Positions 33,339 to 43,019 of a stretch of 64,000 bases of DNA are shown piece after piece. The position numbers and the translations under genes are program-made. The first letter of the stretch is position 1. Each line of letters opens with the position of its first letter. A model generated the notes under the pieces. The model was not told the origin of the DNA, ran no database searches, and saw nothing but the letters and a program-made list of their open reading frames with translations. This DNA comes from Lachnospiraceae bacterium (GTDB lineage: Bacteria; Bacillota; Clostridia; Lachnospirales; Lachnospiraceae). The stretch is taken from positions 1 to 64,000 of the forward strand of contig QOUV01000012.1 in assembly GCA_003862155.1 (NCBI GenBank), written 5' to 3'.

Positions 33339-33366
33339 ATTATACTCGGATTGATACGAAAGTCAA
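33339..33366 (-). promoter_or_regulatory. Promoter of tRNA-Glu (and likely the rimP-nusA-infB operon)
   Basis: Minus-strand -35 TTGACT (33361-33366), 16-nt spacer, perfect -10 TATAAT (33339-33344), about 25 nt before the tRNA. No other promoter is visible ahead of rimP. Confidence 0.85.
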
Positions 33367-33396
33367 GCTTGTTTTTGCATTTATATAAATACAATT

Positions 33397-33434
33397 TGTA
33401 AAAATAACTGCATCAGCTTATTCAGCCGATGCAG
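33397..33434 (-). terminator. Intrinsic terminator of galE
   Basis: Minus-strand stem CTGCATCGGCT / AGCTGATGCAG (one G-U), 5-nt loop, followed by TTATTTTTA. Confidence 0.82.
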
Positions 33435-33447
33435 CCATTGTTCTAAA

Positions 33448-34464
33448 TCAATCCTTAAAACCGTTAGGGTTCTTCTGCTGCCAGTTCCAGGAATCGCGGC
33501 ACATATCTTTAAGTGAGTGCTTTGCTTCCCATCCAAGCTCTTTCTTTGCCTTCTCGGCTGAAGAATAGCACTGCGGAACATCGCCTTCACGGCGTGGCTT
33601 GAAGCTGTACGGGATCTTTACTCCGGTAGCTTCCATGAAATTATTTACAACGTCGAGAACTGAATATCCTATTCCTGTACCAAGGTTATAGATTCCGAGT
33701 CCGACGTTCTCTTTTATCTTCTTTAATGCTGCAACGTGGCCTGTAGCGAGATCTACTACATGGATATAGTCTCTTACGCAGGTTCCATCCGGTGTGTCAT
33801 AGTCATTTCCAAAAATGCCGAGCTCAGGAAGCTTTCCGATAGCTACCTGTGTGATATATGGCATAAGGTTGTTCGGGATACCGTTCGGATCCTCGCCGAT
33901 AAGTCCTGACGGATGTGCTCCGATAGGGTTGAAATATCTGAGAAGAATGACATTCCACTCCGGATCTGCCGTATGCATATCTGTAAAAATCTGCTCGAGC
34001 ATCCACTTGGTCCATCCGTATGGGTTAGTGCAGGTACCCTTAGGGCAGTTCTCTGTGATAGGAATCTCGGCCGGGTTTCCATAAACTGTAGCCGATGATG
34101 AGAAGATCAGGTTCTTGCATCCTGCCTTCTTCATGGCGTCGAGAAGTGTAAGGGAACCACCGATATTGTTGTTGTAATACTCCCATGGCTTGTGAATAGA
34201 CTCGCCTACAGCCTTAAGGCCGGCGAAGTGGATCACACAGTCGATGTCGTTCTCTTTAAAAATACGGTCGAGAAGATCATGGTCCAAGATATCTCCCTTG
34301 TAAAACTTAAGGTCCTTTCCAGTGATCTCGCGCACTCTGTCGAGTGATTTCTCGCTCGAGTTGTAGAGATTATCGATAACTACTACCTGATAATCGTTGT
34401 TTAAGAGCTCAACGCAGGTGTGGCTTCCAATAAAACCGGCACCGCCTGTTACTAAAATAGTCAT
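33448..34464 (-). CDS. galE: UDP-glucose 4-epimerase
   Basis: A 338-residue extended short-chain dehydrogenase. NAD-binding [17 protein letters not shown] is at 5-21. The catalytic Ser lies in [12 protein letters not shown] (about 121-132) and YGWTK (about 149-153) gives the catalytic Tyr and Lys. [12 protein letters not shown] is the late substrate loop. It interconverts UDP-glucose and UDP-galactose, or the GlcNAc pair. Monocistronic with its own promoter and terminator; it could supply UDP-sugars for the glycosyltransferase GtfA further on (inference). Confidence 0.95.
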   Translation of the reverse strand: MTILVTGGAGFIGSHTCVELLNNDYQVVVIDNLYNSSEKSLDRVREITGKDLKFYKGDILDHDLLDRIFKENDIDCVIHFAGLKAVGESIHKPWEYYNNNIGGSLTLLDAMKKAGCKNLIFSSSATVYGNPAEIPITENCPKGTCTNPYGWTKWMLEQIFTDMHTADPEWNVILLRYFNPIGAHPSGLIGEDPNGIPNNLMPYITQVAIGKLPELGIFGNDYDTPDGTCVRDYIHVVDLATGHVAALKKIKENVGLGIYNLGTGIGYSVLDVVNNFMEATGVKIPYSFKPRREGDVPQCYSSAEKAKKELGWEAKHSLKDMCRDSWNWQQKNPNGFKD

Positions 34465-34510
34465 ATATGCCTCCTATAAAAATATATGCACTTTTTAAAT
34501 CTGGAATTAT

Positions 34511-34519
34511 TTTATACCA
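34511..34519 (-). promoter_or_regulatory. Extended -10 promoter of galE
   Basis: Minus-strand TGGTATAAA, an extended -10, about 47 nt before the ATG; no clear -35. Confidence 0.5.
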
Positions 34520-34554
34520 GAGAGCTTCGCAATAATAGTAAAATATTGTGCAAA

Positions 34555-35526
34555 TCAAGTAGATGCGAACGACGTCAGAAGCCTGTTCGTCATCTGGTAG
34601 AGTTCCCAGCGGTTTACGGCTTTAAATACTGTCGTAATTATCTGCTGCCCCTGTTTGTTTTTTGAAAGCAAAACAAGGCAGTAGCCGGCACTGTCGGTCG
34701 TTCCGGTCTTTCCTCCGACAACCGTTATATTGTCTGGAACTTTAAACTTCTTTGTCTTGTACAGGTTCGTAGACTCGTATGTCACTTTCTCACTTCTGCC
34801 ATCCGCATGAGTCACCGTTGCCTTCATCGAAGCAGCCTGTATTATCTTTTTAAACTCAGGGTACTTCAAGGCATTGTGGAAAATAATGTACATGTCGTAG
34901 GCGCAGGTATAGTGATTGTCATCATGAAGACCGTTCGCATTTACAAAGTTAGAATGCGTGGCTCCCATAGAAGCCGCCTCTTTATTCATAAGCTTCGCAA
35001 AGTCGCTCACAGATCCGCTTATGGCCTCTGCAATAGCTGTCGCTGCGTCATTTCCGCTTACGATAAGCATTGCCTTAAGAAGGTCCTCGAGAGTCATCTT
35101 ATCGCCAGCCTTTAAGTTTGCAGCAGATGAGCCCGCAGGCAGATCTACGGCGTTTCTGCTTACCGTAATGACCTGTTTTAAGTCTCCATACTTCAGAGCA
35201 CAATATGCTGTAAGTATCTTTGTAGTCGAAGCAGGATATATCTTCTTCAGAAGATTCTGGCTGTAGACTGTCTTTCCGAGAGTGTCGTTAAATGCACCAG
35301 CCGCATAGACAGTCTTGTTGTCACTAACTCCGGAAGAGTCAGGAACATACTGACAGTACTGCGAGCCTAAAAGTGAAGCGGTGCTCTCCTTGATAAGGCC
35401 GTACTGCTTGGCCCTTGGGATCAGCGAATACTGCTGCTTTATCTCAGAAGAGCAGCCGGTCAGAATGAATGCAGCCGACATGACGACAGCTGCAATTTTT
35501 CCAAAAGTCTTACTTGTACATTTCAC
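34555..35526 (-). CDS. dacA: D-alanyl-D-alanine carboxypeptidase (low-molecular-weight PBP), lipoprotein
   Basis: About 323 residues. A lipobox ILTGC ends the signal sequence, so it should be anchored by lipid. The three serine-peptidase motifs are PASTTKIL (SxxK), VSGNDAA (SxN) and VGGKTGTT (KTG). It trims the terminal D-Ala of peptidoglycan stem peptides. A GTG at 35526 gives a compact lipoprotein signal behind GAGGAG; an ATG eight codons upstream lies before that ribosome site. It overlaps the end of mgsA. Confidence 0.9.
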   Translation of the reverse strand: MKCTSKTFGKIAAVVMSAAFILTGCSSEIKQQYSLIPRAKQYGLIKESTASLLGSQYCQYVPDSSGVSDNKTVYAAGAFNDTLGKTVYSQNLLKKIYPASTTKILTAYCALKYGDLKQVITVSRNAVDLPAGSSAANLKAGDKMTLEDLLKAMLIVSGNDAATAIAEAISGSVSDFAKLMNKEAASMGATHSNFVNANGLHDDNHYTCAYDMYIIFHNALKYPEFKKIIQAASMKATVTHADGRSEKVTYESTNLYKTKKFKVPDNITVVGGKTGTTDSAGYCLVLLSKNKQGQQIITTVFKAVNRWELYQMTNRLLTSFAST

Positions 35527-35905
35527 GCCAATCCAAATCTCCTCTGTCAAGTGCCAGCACGAGGACCTCGGCAGTAGCCAGGTTCGTCGCCAGCGGAATA
35601 TTGTGTGCGTCGCACATGCGGACTATGACATTGACATCCGGTTCACGTGACTTCGGAGTCAATGGGTCTCTTAAAAATATGCAGAGATCGATCTCGTTGT
35701 GCTCTATCATGGCACCGAGCTGCTGCATGCCGCCGAGGTGTCCTGAGAGGAATTTGTGAACCCTTAAGTTCGTGGCCTCTTCGATAAGCCTTCCGGTCGT
35801 ACCAGTCGCATAGAGCGAATTTTTCGCGAGAATACCGCGATATGCAATGCAGAAGTTCTGCATCAGTTTCTTTTTTGCATCATGAGCTACAAGCCCGACA
35901 TTCAT
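35510..35905 (-). CDS. mgsA: Methylglyoxal synthase
   Basis: A 131-residue enzyme that turns dihydroxyacetone phosphate into methylglyoxal, a bypass of lower glycolysis. NVGLVAHDAKK, LYATGTTGRLI and LSGHLGGMQQLGAMI form the phosphate site; FLRDPL carries the catalytic Asp. It follows GGAGGCGGTTGT and is the usual neighbour of rodA in Clostridia. Confidence 0.95.
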   Translation of the reverse strand: MNVGLVAHDAKKKLMQNFCIAYRGILAKNSLYATGTTGRLIEEATNLRVHKFLSGHLGGMQQLGAMIEHNEIDLCIFLRDPLTPKSREPDVNVIVRMCDAHNIPLATNLATAEVLVLALDRGDLDWREMYK

Positions 35906-35928
35906 ACAACCGCCTCCTTCTTTACATT

Positions 35929-37071
35929 TTATTGCAGATCAAGTGTGAAATTTCTCTCATCGGCGTAGAACTTCTTTGACTGAACAGAGACGTTCAGCAC
36001 AAACCCCATTCCAAAGTACAACGTCACAAGAGATGTTAGTCCATAGCTTACAAACGGAAGCGTCAGTCCGGTATTTGGCATAAGTCCGGTCACAACGCAG
36101 ATGTTTACAAAAGTCTGAAATCCTATAGTCGATGCCATGCCGATACAGATAAGCTGTCCGGCCAGATCCTTGGCCTTCTTTGCGGTGCGAAGGCACTCGA
36201 AAACTATCAGAAAGAGAAGGACTATCATAAGAACAGTCCCGAGGAAACCGGTCTCCTCTCCTGTCACAGCGAAAATAAAATCGGTGTGCGGCTCCGGGAT
36301 ATAGTTGCCGTTTTTTACAGAATTGGCCCCAGTGTTCGCAAGTCCCTTTCCAAAGAGCTCTCCGCTTCCTATCGCCATTATCGAGTTCTGCTGCTGCATG
36401 GACTTAGACGGATACTTATCCGGCTGAAGCCAGGCTGCAATTCGATCATTCTGGTATCCTGCCAGGACACCGCCCGCATGGAGAGTCAGGAAAATGACTC
36501 CGAAAGCGCCGGCGGCGATAAGCCCCAGCACCGCTCCGACGATCTTTTTCGAAAGCCCTGCATAGAAGAGCATTGAAAAAATAATGCAGAACACTACTAT
36601 CGTGGTCGAAAGGTCAGGCTCTAAGACTATAAGCCCGAGAGGCACGAGGCAGAAGGCAATCGTTGTAAGAAGCCTCTTTTTCTTGTTCAGATCCTCCTGA
36701 TACTTCATCAGATACCAGGCCAGGAACATTACGATAAATATCTTCGCAAGCTCTGACGGCTGGAACTGCAGCGGCCCAAGCTTCGCCCAGCGCCTTGCAC
36801 CCTTTGACGAGTGTGAAAGACCAGGGACAAATACCAGAAGAAGCATGAGGCACGACAGGATATAGAACAGCCAGTGCATCGACAAAAACGCCGAATAGTC
36901 GACCATAGACACTGCGACCATTACGATGATTCCTATTACCATACCGATGATCTGCTTATTCTGATAGCTTTTGTTAGCGCTTCCTATGATAATGATTCCG
37001 TATATAGTCAGTGCTACGATGAAGATTACGAGTCTGAAATTATAGTTTTTAAATCTGTAATTCCTAAACAT
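35929..37071 (-). CDS. rodA: SEDS peptidoglycan polymerase RodA
   Basis: A 380-residue membrane protein with about ten segments. SEDS marks: GARRWAKLGPLQFQPSELAKI (about 95-115), the VLEPDLSTT loop with the catalytic Asp (about 157-165), FGKGLANTGANSVKNGNYIPE PHTDFIFAVTGEE split around 245-275. It polymerises glycan strands with the PBP2 encoded upstream, in the elongasome. Its ATG overlaps the minC stop. In related Clostridia minD and minE usually lie between; they are absent here. Confidence 0.95.
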   Translation of the reverse strand: MFRNYRFKNYNFRLVIFIVALTIYGIIIIGSANKSYQNKQIIGMVIGIIVMVAVSMVDYSAFLSMHWLFYILSCLMLLLVFVPGLSHSSKGARRWAKLGPLQFQPSELAKIFIVMFLAWYLMKYQEDLNKKKRLLTTIAFCLVPLGLIVLEPDLSTTIVVFCIIFSMLFYAGLSKKIVGAVLGLIAAGAFGVIFLTLHAGGVLAGYQNDRIAAWLQPDKYPSKSMQQQNSIMAIGSGELFGKGLANTGANSVKNGNYIPEPHTDFIFAVTGEETGFLGTVLMIVLLFLIVFECLRTAKKAKDLAGQLICIGMASTIGFQTFVNICVVTGLMPNTGLTLPFVSYGLTSLVTLYFGMGFVLNVSVQSKKFYADERNFTLDLQ

Positions 37072-37727
37072 CAGATACTCCCTGTAAACGGAGCCGCATC
37101 GAGCTCACCGTTATTTAAGGTAATTATTATCATATCATTTTTATTTGAGAAAAATCTCTTTTTCTTTTTGATGCTGAAATTTTCTCCGACATCACCGATC
37201 GTGATATTCGCATTCTCGATACCGCCAGCGATAACACAGGCCGCTTTGCCGGTCCGCCTGCCGCAGGTGGCGCTTCCGCTTATATTTCCCAGACAGATCA
37301 GATTGCCGCCGCACTCTACGCTTCCGCCTTCCAGGATATCTCCAGTGACTAAAACGCCATAAGTGCTTGCAATGCGCTGTTCGGGCGACACATCTCCATT
37401 CACTATCTTTAAATATTCATTGCTCTTTTCGAAATAGAAGTTGTCCTTCTTCTGGGCCATCTCCTTTTCAAAGAAGCGGTCCTTCAAGGCTATGACAGTG
37501 ACAGTAGCGTCGCAGTTGCGCTCTATCGACTGTATAACGGCTTCTATCTCTTCATCGGAAAGACGTCTGCCCTCTAGAGCTATAGCCATCTTCGAATCCC
37601 CGAAGAGCCTTTTCGAATCGGCGAATTTCCTGCAGATAGATGTCAGAAGCTGCTCGATCGGAATATCCGGATTCATGATCAGCCTCAGTCCGTTCTTATA
37701 ACTTTTTAGAACTATATCCTCAGTCAA
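37071..37727 (-). CDS. minC: Septum site-determining protein MinC
   Basis: A 218-residue FtsZ inhibitor. The N-terminal domain is about 1-105. The C-terminal beta-helix domain shows VLVTGDILEGGSVECGGNLI and CLGNISGSATCGRRTGKAA. It starts with TTG at 37727 behind a strong GGAGGACAG, so the rare start is well supported. MinC normally needs MinD for membrane recruitment; neither minD nor minE is next to it. Confidence 0.9.
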   Translation of the reverse strand: MTEDIVLKSYKNGLRLIMNPDIPIEQLLTSICRKFADSKRLFGDSKMAIALEGRRLSDEEIEAVIQSIERNCDATVTVIALKDRFFEKEMAQKKDNFYFEKSNEYLKIVNGDVSPEQRIASTYGVLVTGDILEGGSVECGGNLICLGNISGSATCGRRTGKAACVIAGGIENANITIGDVGENFSIKKKKRFFSNKNDMIIITLNNGELDAAPFTGSI

Positions 37728-37742
37728 AACTGTCCTCCTTCA

Positions 37743-40589
37743 TCAGTCAGTGACTGCTCCATTTGATGTAATCTCACCGGCATCAGCCTTTAATCTGTCC
37801 TCAGATGACTTGACGTGGAAGTAGCACCCGAGTATATCCTTAGAAATGGCTGCCGCATTGTGCGAAGTGTAGCCGTATGCGATACGAGTCGCTATAGTTA
37901 CCTTAGGGTCTGAATAAGGAGCATACCCTATGAACAGAGCGTGGTTCGCATGGCCCGACTGCTGTGCTGTTCCTGTCTTTCCGGCAACTTCTATCGGGAA
38001 TCCGTTAAATGAATCGAGATTCTCAACGACCATCTTCATTCCGGAGTGGATTGCTGCCCATCCGGACGAATTCAGAGAAGTAATCTTTCTCTTAAGCTTA
38101 GGTTTGTAAGTTTTTATAGTCTTTCCATCAGGTGACTCGACATGGTCGAGAAGCGTAAGCTTGTAGACATTTCCAGAGCTTGCAACTGCTGTCACATAGC
38201 GGGCTAAGGCAACCGTCGTATAGTTGTGGTCGGACTGTCCGATCGCAGCCATGACCGGGAACTCTGTCGCAATGTGTGACTTGTTCTCCTGAATCTCTAC
38301 TCCGGTCTTCTCTCCCAGGCCGTAGAGCGAAGCGTACTTTCTGATACGCTTGATTCCTCTGCTGTCGACGTAGTTGTTGTCGCCTCCGGCAAGCCTCCAG
38401 CCGACCTCATAGAAGAAGTAGTTACATGAATCTCTGATGGCTTCCGAAACGTTGATCGTTCCGTGGGTGCCAGGGTATATCCAGCACTTAGGCTTGTTCG
38501 AAACCTTCTCGAATACTCCCTTGTCTGTGATCGTAGAAGCAGTCGAGATGACTCCCTCCGAGAGACCAGCTGTTGATGAAACCAGCTTAAAAGTAGAACC
38601 GGGTGCTGTACGCTGCTGCGTGGCAAAGTTGTACAGTGGATTCGAAGTATTCTGAAGCAGGTACGAGTAGTAGCTGTTGTCTACATTATTCGCGAGCTTG
38701 TTATTATCATAACCCGGATAGGATACCAGCGCAAGGATCCTGCCTGTCTTTGCATCCATCATAACAGAAGAGCCGCTCGATGGTTCAAGTCCAAGCATTC
38801 CAGGAGTAAGCTGCAGTTTATTGATCTTATCCTTTACGAAAGAAAATGCAGCTAGCCTGCCGCTTAATAGTGCATCCCTTGTAGCCTGGTCTTTTTTCAG
38901 GACACCCTGATCGTAGAGGATCGCACAGAGGCTCGAGCCGCTGATCTCGTCATTTAACAGAGCATAGTGAAAAATAATCTTCTTAAAGCCGTCTGACTTC
39001 ATCACATCGTTTACGATATAATCCGTCAGGCTCTTGTAAAGCTCCGAGGAATCTACAAATGTCTGGTTCGTAGAAAATTTCGTGTAATCTATCCAGCCCT
39101 TTGAGAGGCAGTACTTAAGGTAAGTATATACTGAAATCTTCTCATCAGACCACTGCTTATAATATGGGTCGTCCGCTGCCTTCGACTTCGAAGAGAGAAT
39201 CTTATCCTCGCGAAGAGTCTTTATGATGTAGGTCGAGTACTCCTGGCCCTCTTCACTCAGACTCCCATAAGCCGGAGCATTCGCTGAAAGAATGCTGTCC
39301 TTTACAAAACTTATCGCACTCTCCTGATGTTTGTTAAAAGCATCGCTTACCTGGTGCTCTATGTCGGTCGCACCTTTTTCAGCCATCTTGTCGATGTCTA
39401 TCAGGTCATTCTTAACAAATGAGTAGTACACGTCATAGACCGGCACAACCACATTCGCGCCGGAACCATCCGCAGGGAGATGGTACTCCTTGGTGTTTAC
39501 TATCTTTGAGTTTAAAATACCTGCTATCTCCTTTTCAAGGAGAGTGTATGTCTTCTTCTGAAGTGATTTATCGATCGACAGGTAGACATTATCTCCGGAA
39601 ACAGGCTTTTTCTCGTCTGTGACTGAAAGCGCCTTGCCCTGGGAATTTGCATAGATCTTCCTGTAGCCCTTCTTTCCGGCGAGATAGGACTCCATGACTT
39701 TCTCGATGCCGGATTTGCCGACCTGGTCATTTATAGTCACTGTTGAATCTTTTTTATGCTTCTTCGCATACTCTTCGGATGAAATAGTTCCAGTGTAGCC
39801 GATAATAGACGCAAAAGCCTCCGGGTCCGAATACTTTCGCACGGTATCATCCCTGATATCGGCACCCGGCAGCTGGTCCGAGTTCTCCTTGACATAGACT
39901 ACAGTCTTGTCGGAAACGTTATACGCTATAGGTGTCGACATATACTGCTGGTACCTGTTCAGCCAGATCTTGTAGCGGATCACCGCGATCTTAAAGCGCA
40001 TCTCGTCCGAATATGAGGATGAAACATAAAACATATGCCTGCTGTAGAGATAGTCCATGATCTGCTTCGGCGTAGCCTGGGCTTTATTGTAGTGGAGCTT
40101 GCTGTCGTAATTTAAGTCACTGACTCTCGCTTCACCGAACACGTCGGCCCTGAAACGGTCCACTGCACTTCCACTGTCTCTGAAAGAGAGCTTTCCATCG
40201 CTCGAACGGACGATTCCGAAATCAGTGTCAATGGTATCCCCATTCTTCTCAATATTTTTTATAAGATTGTAGATAACGGCATTTAGCTTCTTGTAGTGGT
40301 CCTTCTGCTTCGTATAGGTTACGGCATCAGAAAGTGTCACTGTATAAGCCAGATCGTTGTAGGCAAGAAGTCTGCCTTTTCTGTCGTAAATATTGCCGCG
40401 GGCAGCATTTACAGGCTCTGTACGTTCGATCTTTAAATTGTAGTTCGACCTGTAGCTCGAGCCGCGGATGATCTGCAGATAGAAGAGTCTGCAGATGAGT
40501 ATTATCATAAATAATGAAAACAAGGCATAGAGCGTAGTCTTTCTCGATTCAAAAATCCGCCCGAAAAAAGCCTTTATTTCGTCAAACAA
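37743..40589 (-). CDS. mrdA: Penicillin-binding protein 2 (elongation transpeptidase), long form
   Basis: A 948-residue class B PBP with one N-terminal membrane segment (about 18-40). The dimerisation region is unusually large (about 60-600). The transpeptidase motifs are APGSTFKLVS (SxxK, near 675), DSCNYFFYEVG (SxN) and GKTGTAQQSG (KTG). It cross-links peptidoglycan with RodA under MreBCD guidance. Most PBP2 proteins have 600-750 residues; long forms are common in Lachnospiraceae. It overlaps mreD by 8 bp. Confidence 0.93.
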   Translation of the reverse strand: MFDEIKAFFGRIFESRKTTLYALFSLFMIILICRLFYLQIIRGSSYRSNYNLKIERTEPVNAARGNIYDRKGRLLAYNDLAYTVTLSDAVTYTKQKDHYKKLNAVIYNLIKNIEKNGDTIDTDFGIVRSSDGKLSFRDSGSAVDRFRADVFGEARVSDLNYDSKLHYNKAQATPKQIMDYLYSRHMFYVSSSYSDEMRFKIAVIRYKIWLNRYQQYMSTPIAYNVSDKTVVYVKENSDQLPGADIRDDTVRKYSDPEAFASIIGYTGTISSEEYAKKHKKDSTVTINDQVGKSGIEKVMESYLAGKKGYRKIYANSQGKALSVTDEKKPVSGDNVYLSIDKSLQKKTYTLLEKEIAGILNSKIVNTKEYHLPADGSGANVVVPVYDVYYSFVKNDLIDIDKMAEKGATDIEHQVSDAFNKHQESAISFVKDSILSANAPAYGSLSEEGQEYSTYIIKTLREDKILSSKSKAADDPYYKQWSDEKISVYTYLKYCLSKGWIDYTKFSTNQTFVDSSELYKSLTDYIVNDVMKSDGFKKIIFHYALLNDEISGSSLCAILYDQGVLKKDQATRDALLSGRLAAFSFVKDKINKLQLTPGMLGLEPSSGSSVMMDAKTGRILALVSYPGYDNNKLANNVDNSYYSYLLQNTSNPLYNFATQQRTAPGSTFKLVSSTAGLSEGVISTASTITDKGVFEKVSNKPKCWIYPGTHGTINVSEAIRDSCNYFFYEVGWRLAGGDNNYVDSRGIKRIRKYASLYGLGEKTGVEIQENKSHIATEFPVMAAIGQSDHNYTTVALARYVTAVASSGNVYKLTLLDHVESPDGKTIKTYKPKLKRKITSLNSSGWAAIHSGMKMVVENLDSFNGFPIEVAGKTGTAQQSGHANHALFIGYAPYSDPKVTIATRIAYGYTSHNAAAISKDILGCYFHVKSSEDRLKADAGEITSNGAVTD

Positions 40590-41115
40590 TTCTGCGTTCC
40601 CTCCTGTTGTGAATCCTGTCCAAAAGATTGTTCAGATGGTAAAATGGGAAATACAGTATCAGTGCGCAGATGACCGTATATATCATCTCCGGCAGCATCA
40701 CATTTAAAATATAGTACAAGACATCTGCTTTTCCATTCAGAAGGAAAAAGACACCGTAGACTATAAATCCGTAGACCATATCCGTTGCTGCACAGAGGAT
40801 CACCGGAAGCCTGATGCTGTCGCCGAAATATATTTTTCTGAAAAATCCATTCAGATAGCCTAAGAGCATGTAAATAAGCGCATACGTGCCGAACAGCTGG
40901 CCTGAAAACAGGTCGATCATAAGTCCTGCACCAAGCCCTGTAAACGCGCCGGTCTTTCTGCCTCTCATAAATCCCATCATAGACACAAGGATAAGCATCA
41001 GATTCGGCGTAGCGGCAAGCTGCAGATGCGGCATTATGGCAGTCTGTAATATGAATAAAAGAATGAGGGCAATAAAAATTATGCCCCCTCTAAAAAAATA
41101 ATATACAGCTTTCAT
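40582..41115 (-). CDS. mreD: Rod shape-determining protein MreD
   Basis: A 177-residue protein with about five membrane segments; ATPNLMLILVSMMGFMRGRK and the GAGLMIDLFSGQLFGTYALI stretch are typical. It links MreC to the cell-wall synthesis machinery. Its ATG overlaps the mreC stop (TAATG). Confidence 0.9.
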   Translation of the reverse strand: MKAVYYFFRGGIIFIALILLFILQTAIMPHLQLAATPNLMLILVSMMGFMRGRKTGAFTGLGAGLMIDLFSGQLFGTYALIYMLLGYLNGFFRKIYFGDSIRLPVILCAATDMVYGFIVYGVFFLLNGKADVLYYILNVMLPEMIYTVICALILYFPFYHLNNLLDRIHNRRERRIV

Positions 41116-41969
41116 TACTTTCCAGTCTTTTTTAGTTCAGTGATCACAAGCACTTCAGACAGATGCGAAAAATCAACGACAGGAGTTATCGTTCCTGAAC
41201 TCGTCAGTGCATTCGTATCGTTGTCCTTCTTTGCGATATAGCCGATAAGAATTCCCGGAAGGTATTTGCTTGAAATGTTACTCGTAACGACCGCATCGCC
41301 TTCCTTTACTTTATTCTTCGTATCCCTGAGCCCTGAGAAAGATATAAGTCCGTTCTTCCTGATCTGCTCTAATCCGCCGGTGATTATCATGTCGTCCTCT
41401 GTCGTAGAGACCGAGGCAGACACATTCGAATCGTCGTCGATAATAGAGCGGACATTCGCGTAGTGCTTTCCGACCGATATGACACAGCCGACGAGTCCGT
41501 TGTCAGCTATGACGTTCATGTCCTTTTTGATGCCGTCAGCACTGCCCTTATCTATAGTAAATGTAGAAAACCAGTTGCTCGTGCCCTTCGCAATGATCCT
41601 GGCTCCGGTAGTCTTGTACTTATCGTAGTCTTTAGAGAGCTTTAAAAGCTTCTCGAGCCTCGTCAGCTCATTTTCCTTAAGTCTCGTGTTCGTAAGCTTT
41701 GACTCAAGCTCATTTACTTTGTTGTTCAGTCTCTTGTTCTCGGCGAGAAGCTGCTTTTTCTCTCTGCGGGAGTCAATGCCATGCGAGATAGCGCCTCCTG
41801 CATTCGAAAGGCCCTCCTGCATAGGCGTGAAAACATAGTCCGCCAACGCAGAAACCGGTCCGCCGGAGAATCCGGTCGCAAAGCTGAAAAACAGCAGGAC
41901 GATACAGAGAAGCCCTAAGAACAAAAGCACTACGTATCCCGGTATATTTATCCTGTTTTTCTTGTCCAT
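41115..41969 (-). CDS. mreC: Rod shape-determining protein MreC
   Basis: A 284-residue protein with an N-terminal membrane segment (about 9-31), a coiled coil (about 70-115, rich in KxxLxxxNxxLNxKVNELE spacing) and two beta-barrel domains (GSADGIKKDMNVIADNGLVG and later). It scaffolds the elongasome on the outer side of the membrane. Confidence 0.92.
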   Translation of the reverse strand: MDKKNRINIPGYVVLLFLGLLCIVLLFFSFATGFSGGPVSALADYVFTPMQEGLSNAGGAISHGIDSRREKKQLLAENKRLNNKVNELESKLTNTRLKENELTRLEKLLKLSKDYDKYKTTGARIIAKGTSNWFSTFTIDKGSADGIKKDMNVIADNGLVGCVISVGKHYANVRSIIDDDSNVSASVSTTEDDMIITGGLEQIRKNGLISFSGLRDTKNKVKEGDAVVTSNISSKYLPGILIGYIAKKDNDTNALTSSGTITPVVDFSHLSEVLVITELKKTGK

Positions 41970-41972
41970 TTT

Positions 41973-42998
41973 TTAACTGAAAATCCTCGACTTCATCGTG
42001 TATCCGAATCTGTCAAACCTGTCTTCTGAAAGCACTTTTCCAAGGCCTAAAGCTACAGTCTGTGTTCCGTCCTCTGCAACGATCATCTCGATATTCGTCA
42101 TGGATTTGAAGAGATCCCCAAGTCCTCTGATCTTCGATGAACCACCGGTGATATAGATGCCCGAGTGGACGATATCCTTGGCAAGCTCTGGTGGAACCTT
42201 CTCGAGGATCATCCTTATAGACGCTCCGATATTCGACAGGTCATCCTTGATACTCTGATAGATGATCTCATCTGAAATATCCATCTCGATAGGCAGGCCG
42301 CTTACGACATCGCGTCCTACGATAGTGACTGTCTCTGCTTCAGCACCCTCTTCTGCCTCTACGGCACGGCCGATCTTCTCCTTTAAGGACTTCGCTGTCT
42401 TTCTGCCGATCACGAGGTTGTATCTGCGCTTCATGTAGGTGACGATCGCATCGTCGAGCTTGTTTCCGCCGTAAGGAAGGAGCTCTGAGAGTACCAGTCC
42501 CCCGAGTGAGATGACAGAGATCTCAGTCGTATCGGCACCGAGATCAACGACCATAACACCTGTAGGCTCTGTGATATCGATATCAAGTCCAAGTGCATCG
42601 GCCAGCGGCTTCTCGCAGAGCCTGATGCTTCTGGCTTTGATGTGAGTCTTCGCGAACATATCATAGAAGGCCTTCTTCTCAACCTCTGTGATATCCGTCG
42701 GAACAGCGATAACAATGTCCGAACCCTTTAGCTTCGCATCGACATTCTTCGATAAAACTTCGAGGAGCATCGTCTGCATGTTGTCAAAATCAGCTATGAC
42801 GCCGCCCACAATAGGAAAAGAAACATCTATAGTGTCCGGAGCCTTCTCATACATAGAGTAGGCCTCGTCTCCATAGGCATACATCTGATTTCCACCGACG
42901 ATGGCAATGGTATTCTTCTGCTGAGTTACTGTATCAGATGCACGGCTGTATATCTTAAGATTTCCCGTGCCCATATCGATTCCGTAACCGTTAGTCAT
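41973..42998 (-). CDS. mreB: Actin-like cell-shape protein MreB
   Basis: About 341 residues. Actin-fold phosphate loops are GIDMGTGNLKIYSR (phosphate 1) and VVDLGADTTEISVISLGG (phosphate 2); ITGGSSKIRGLGDLF is the adenosine motif. It polymerises on ATP under the membrane and directs cell-wall synthesis. The ATG at 42998 follows GGAGGAAAAA. First of the shape genes, directly after radC. Confidence 0.95.
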   Translation of the reverse strand: MTNGYGIDMGTGNLKIYSRASDTVTQQKNTIAIVGGNQMYAYGDEAYSMYEKAPDTIDVSFPIVGGVIADFDNMQTMLLEVLSKNVDAKLKGSDIVIAVPTDITEVEKKAFYDMFAKTHIKARSIRLCEKPLADALGLDIDITEPTGVMVVDLGADTTEISVISLGGLVLSELLPYGGNKLDDAIVTYMKRRYNLVIGRKTAKSLKEKIGRAVEAEEGAEAETVTIVGRDVVSGLPIEMDISDEIIYQSIKDDLSNIGASIRMILEKVPPELAKDIVHSGIYITGGSSKIRGLGDLFKSMTNIEMIVAEDGTQTVALGLGKVLSEDRFDRFGYTMKSRIFS

Positions 42999-43019
42999 TT
43001 TTTCCTCCTGAAACATAGC

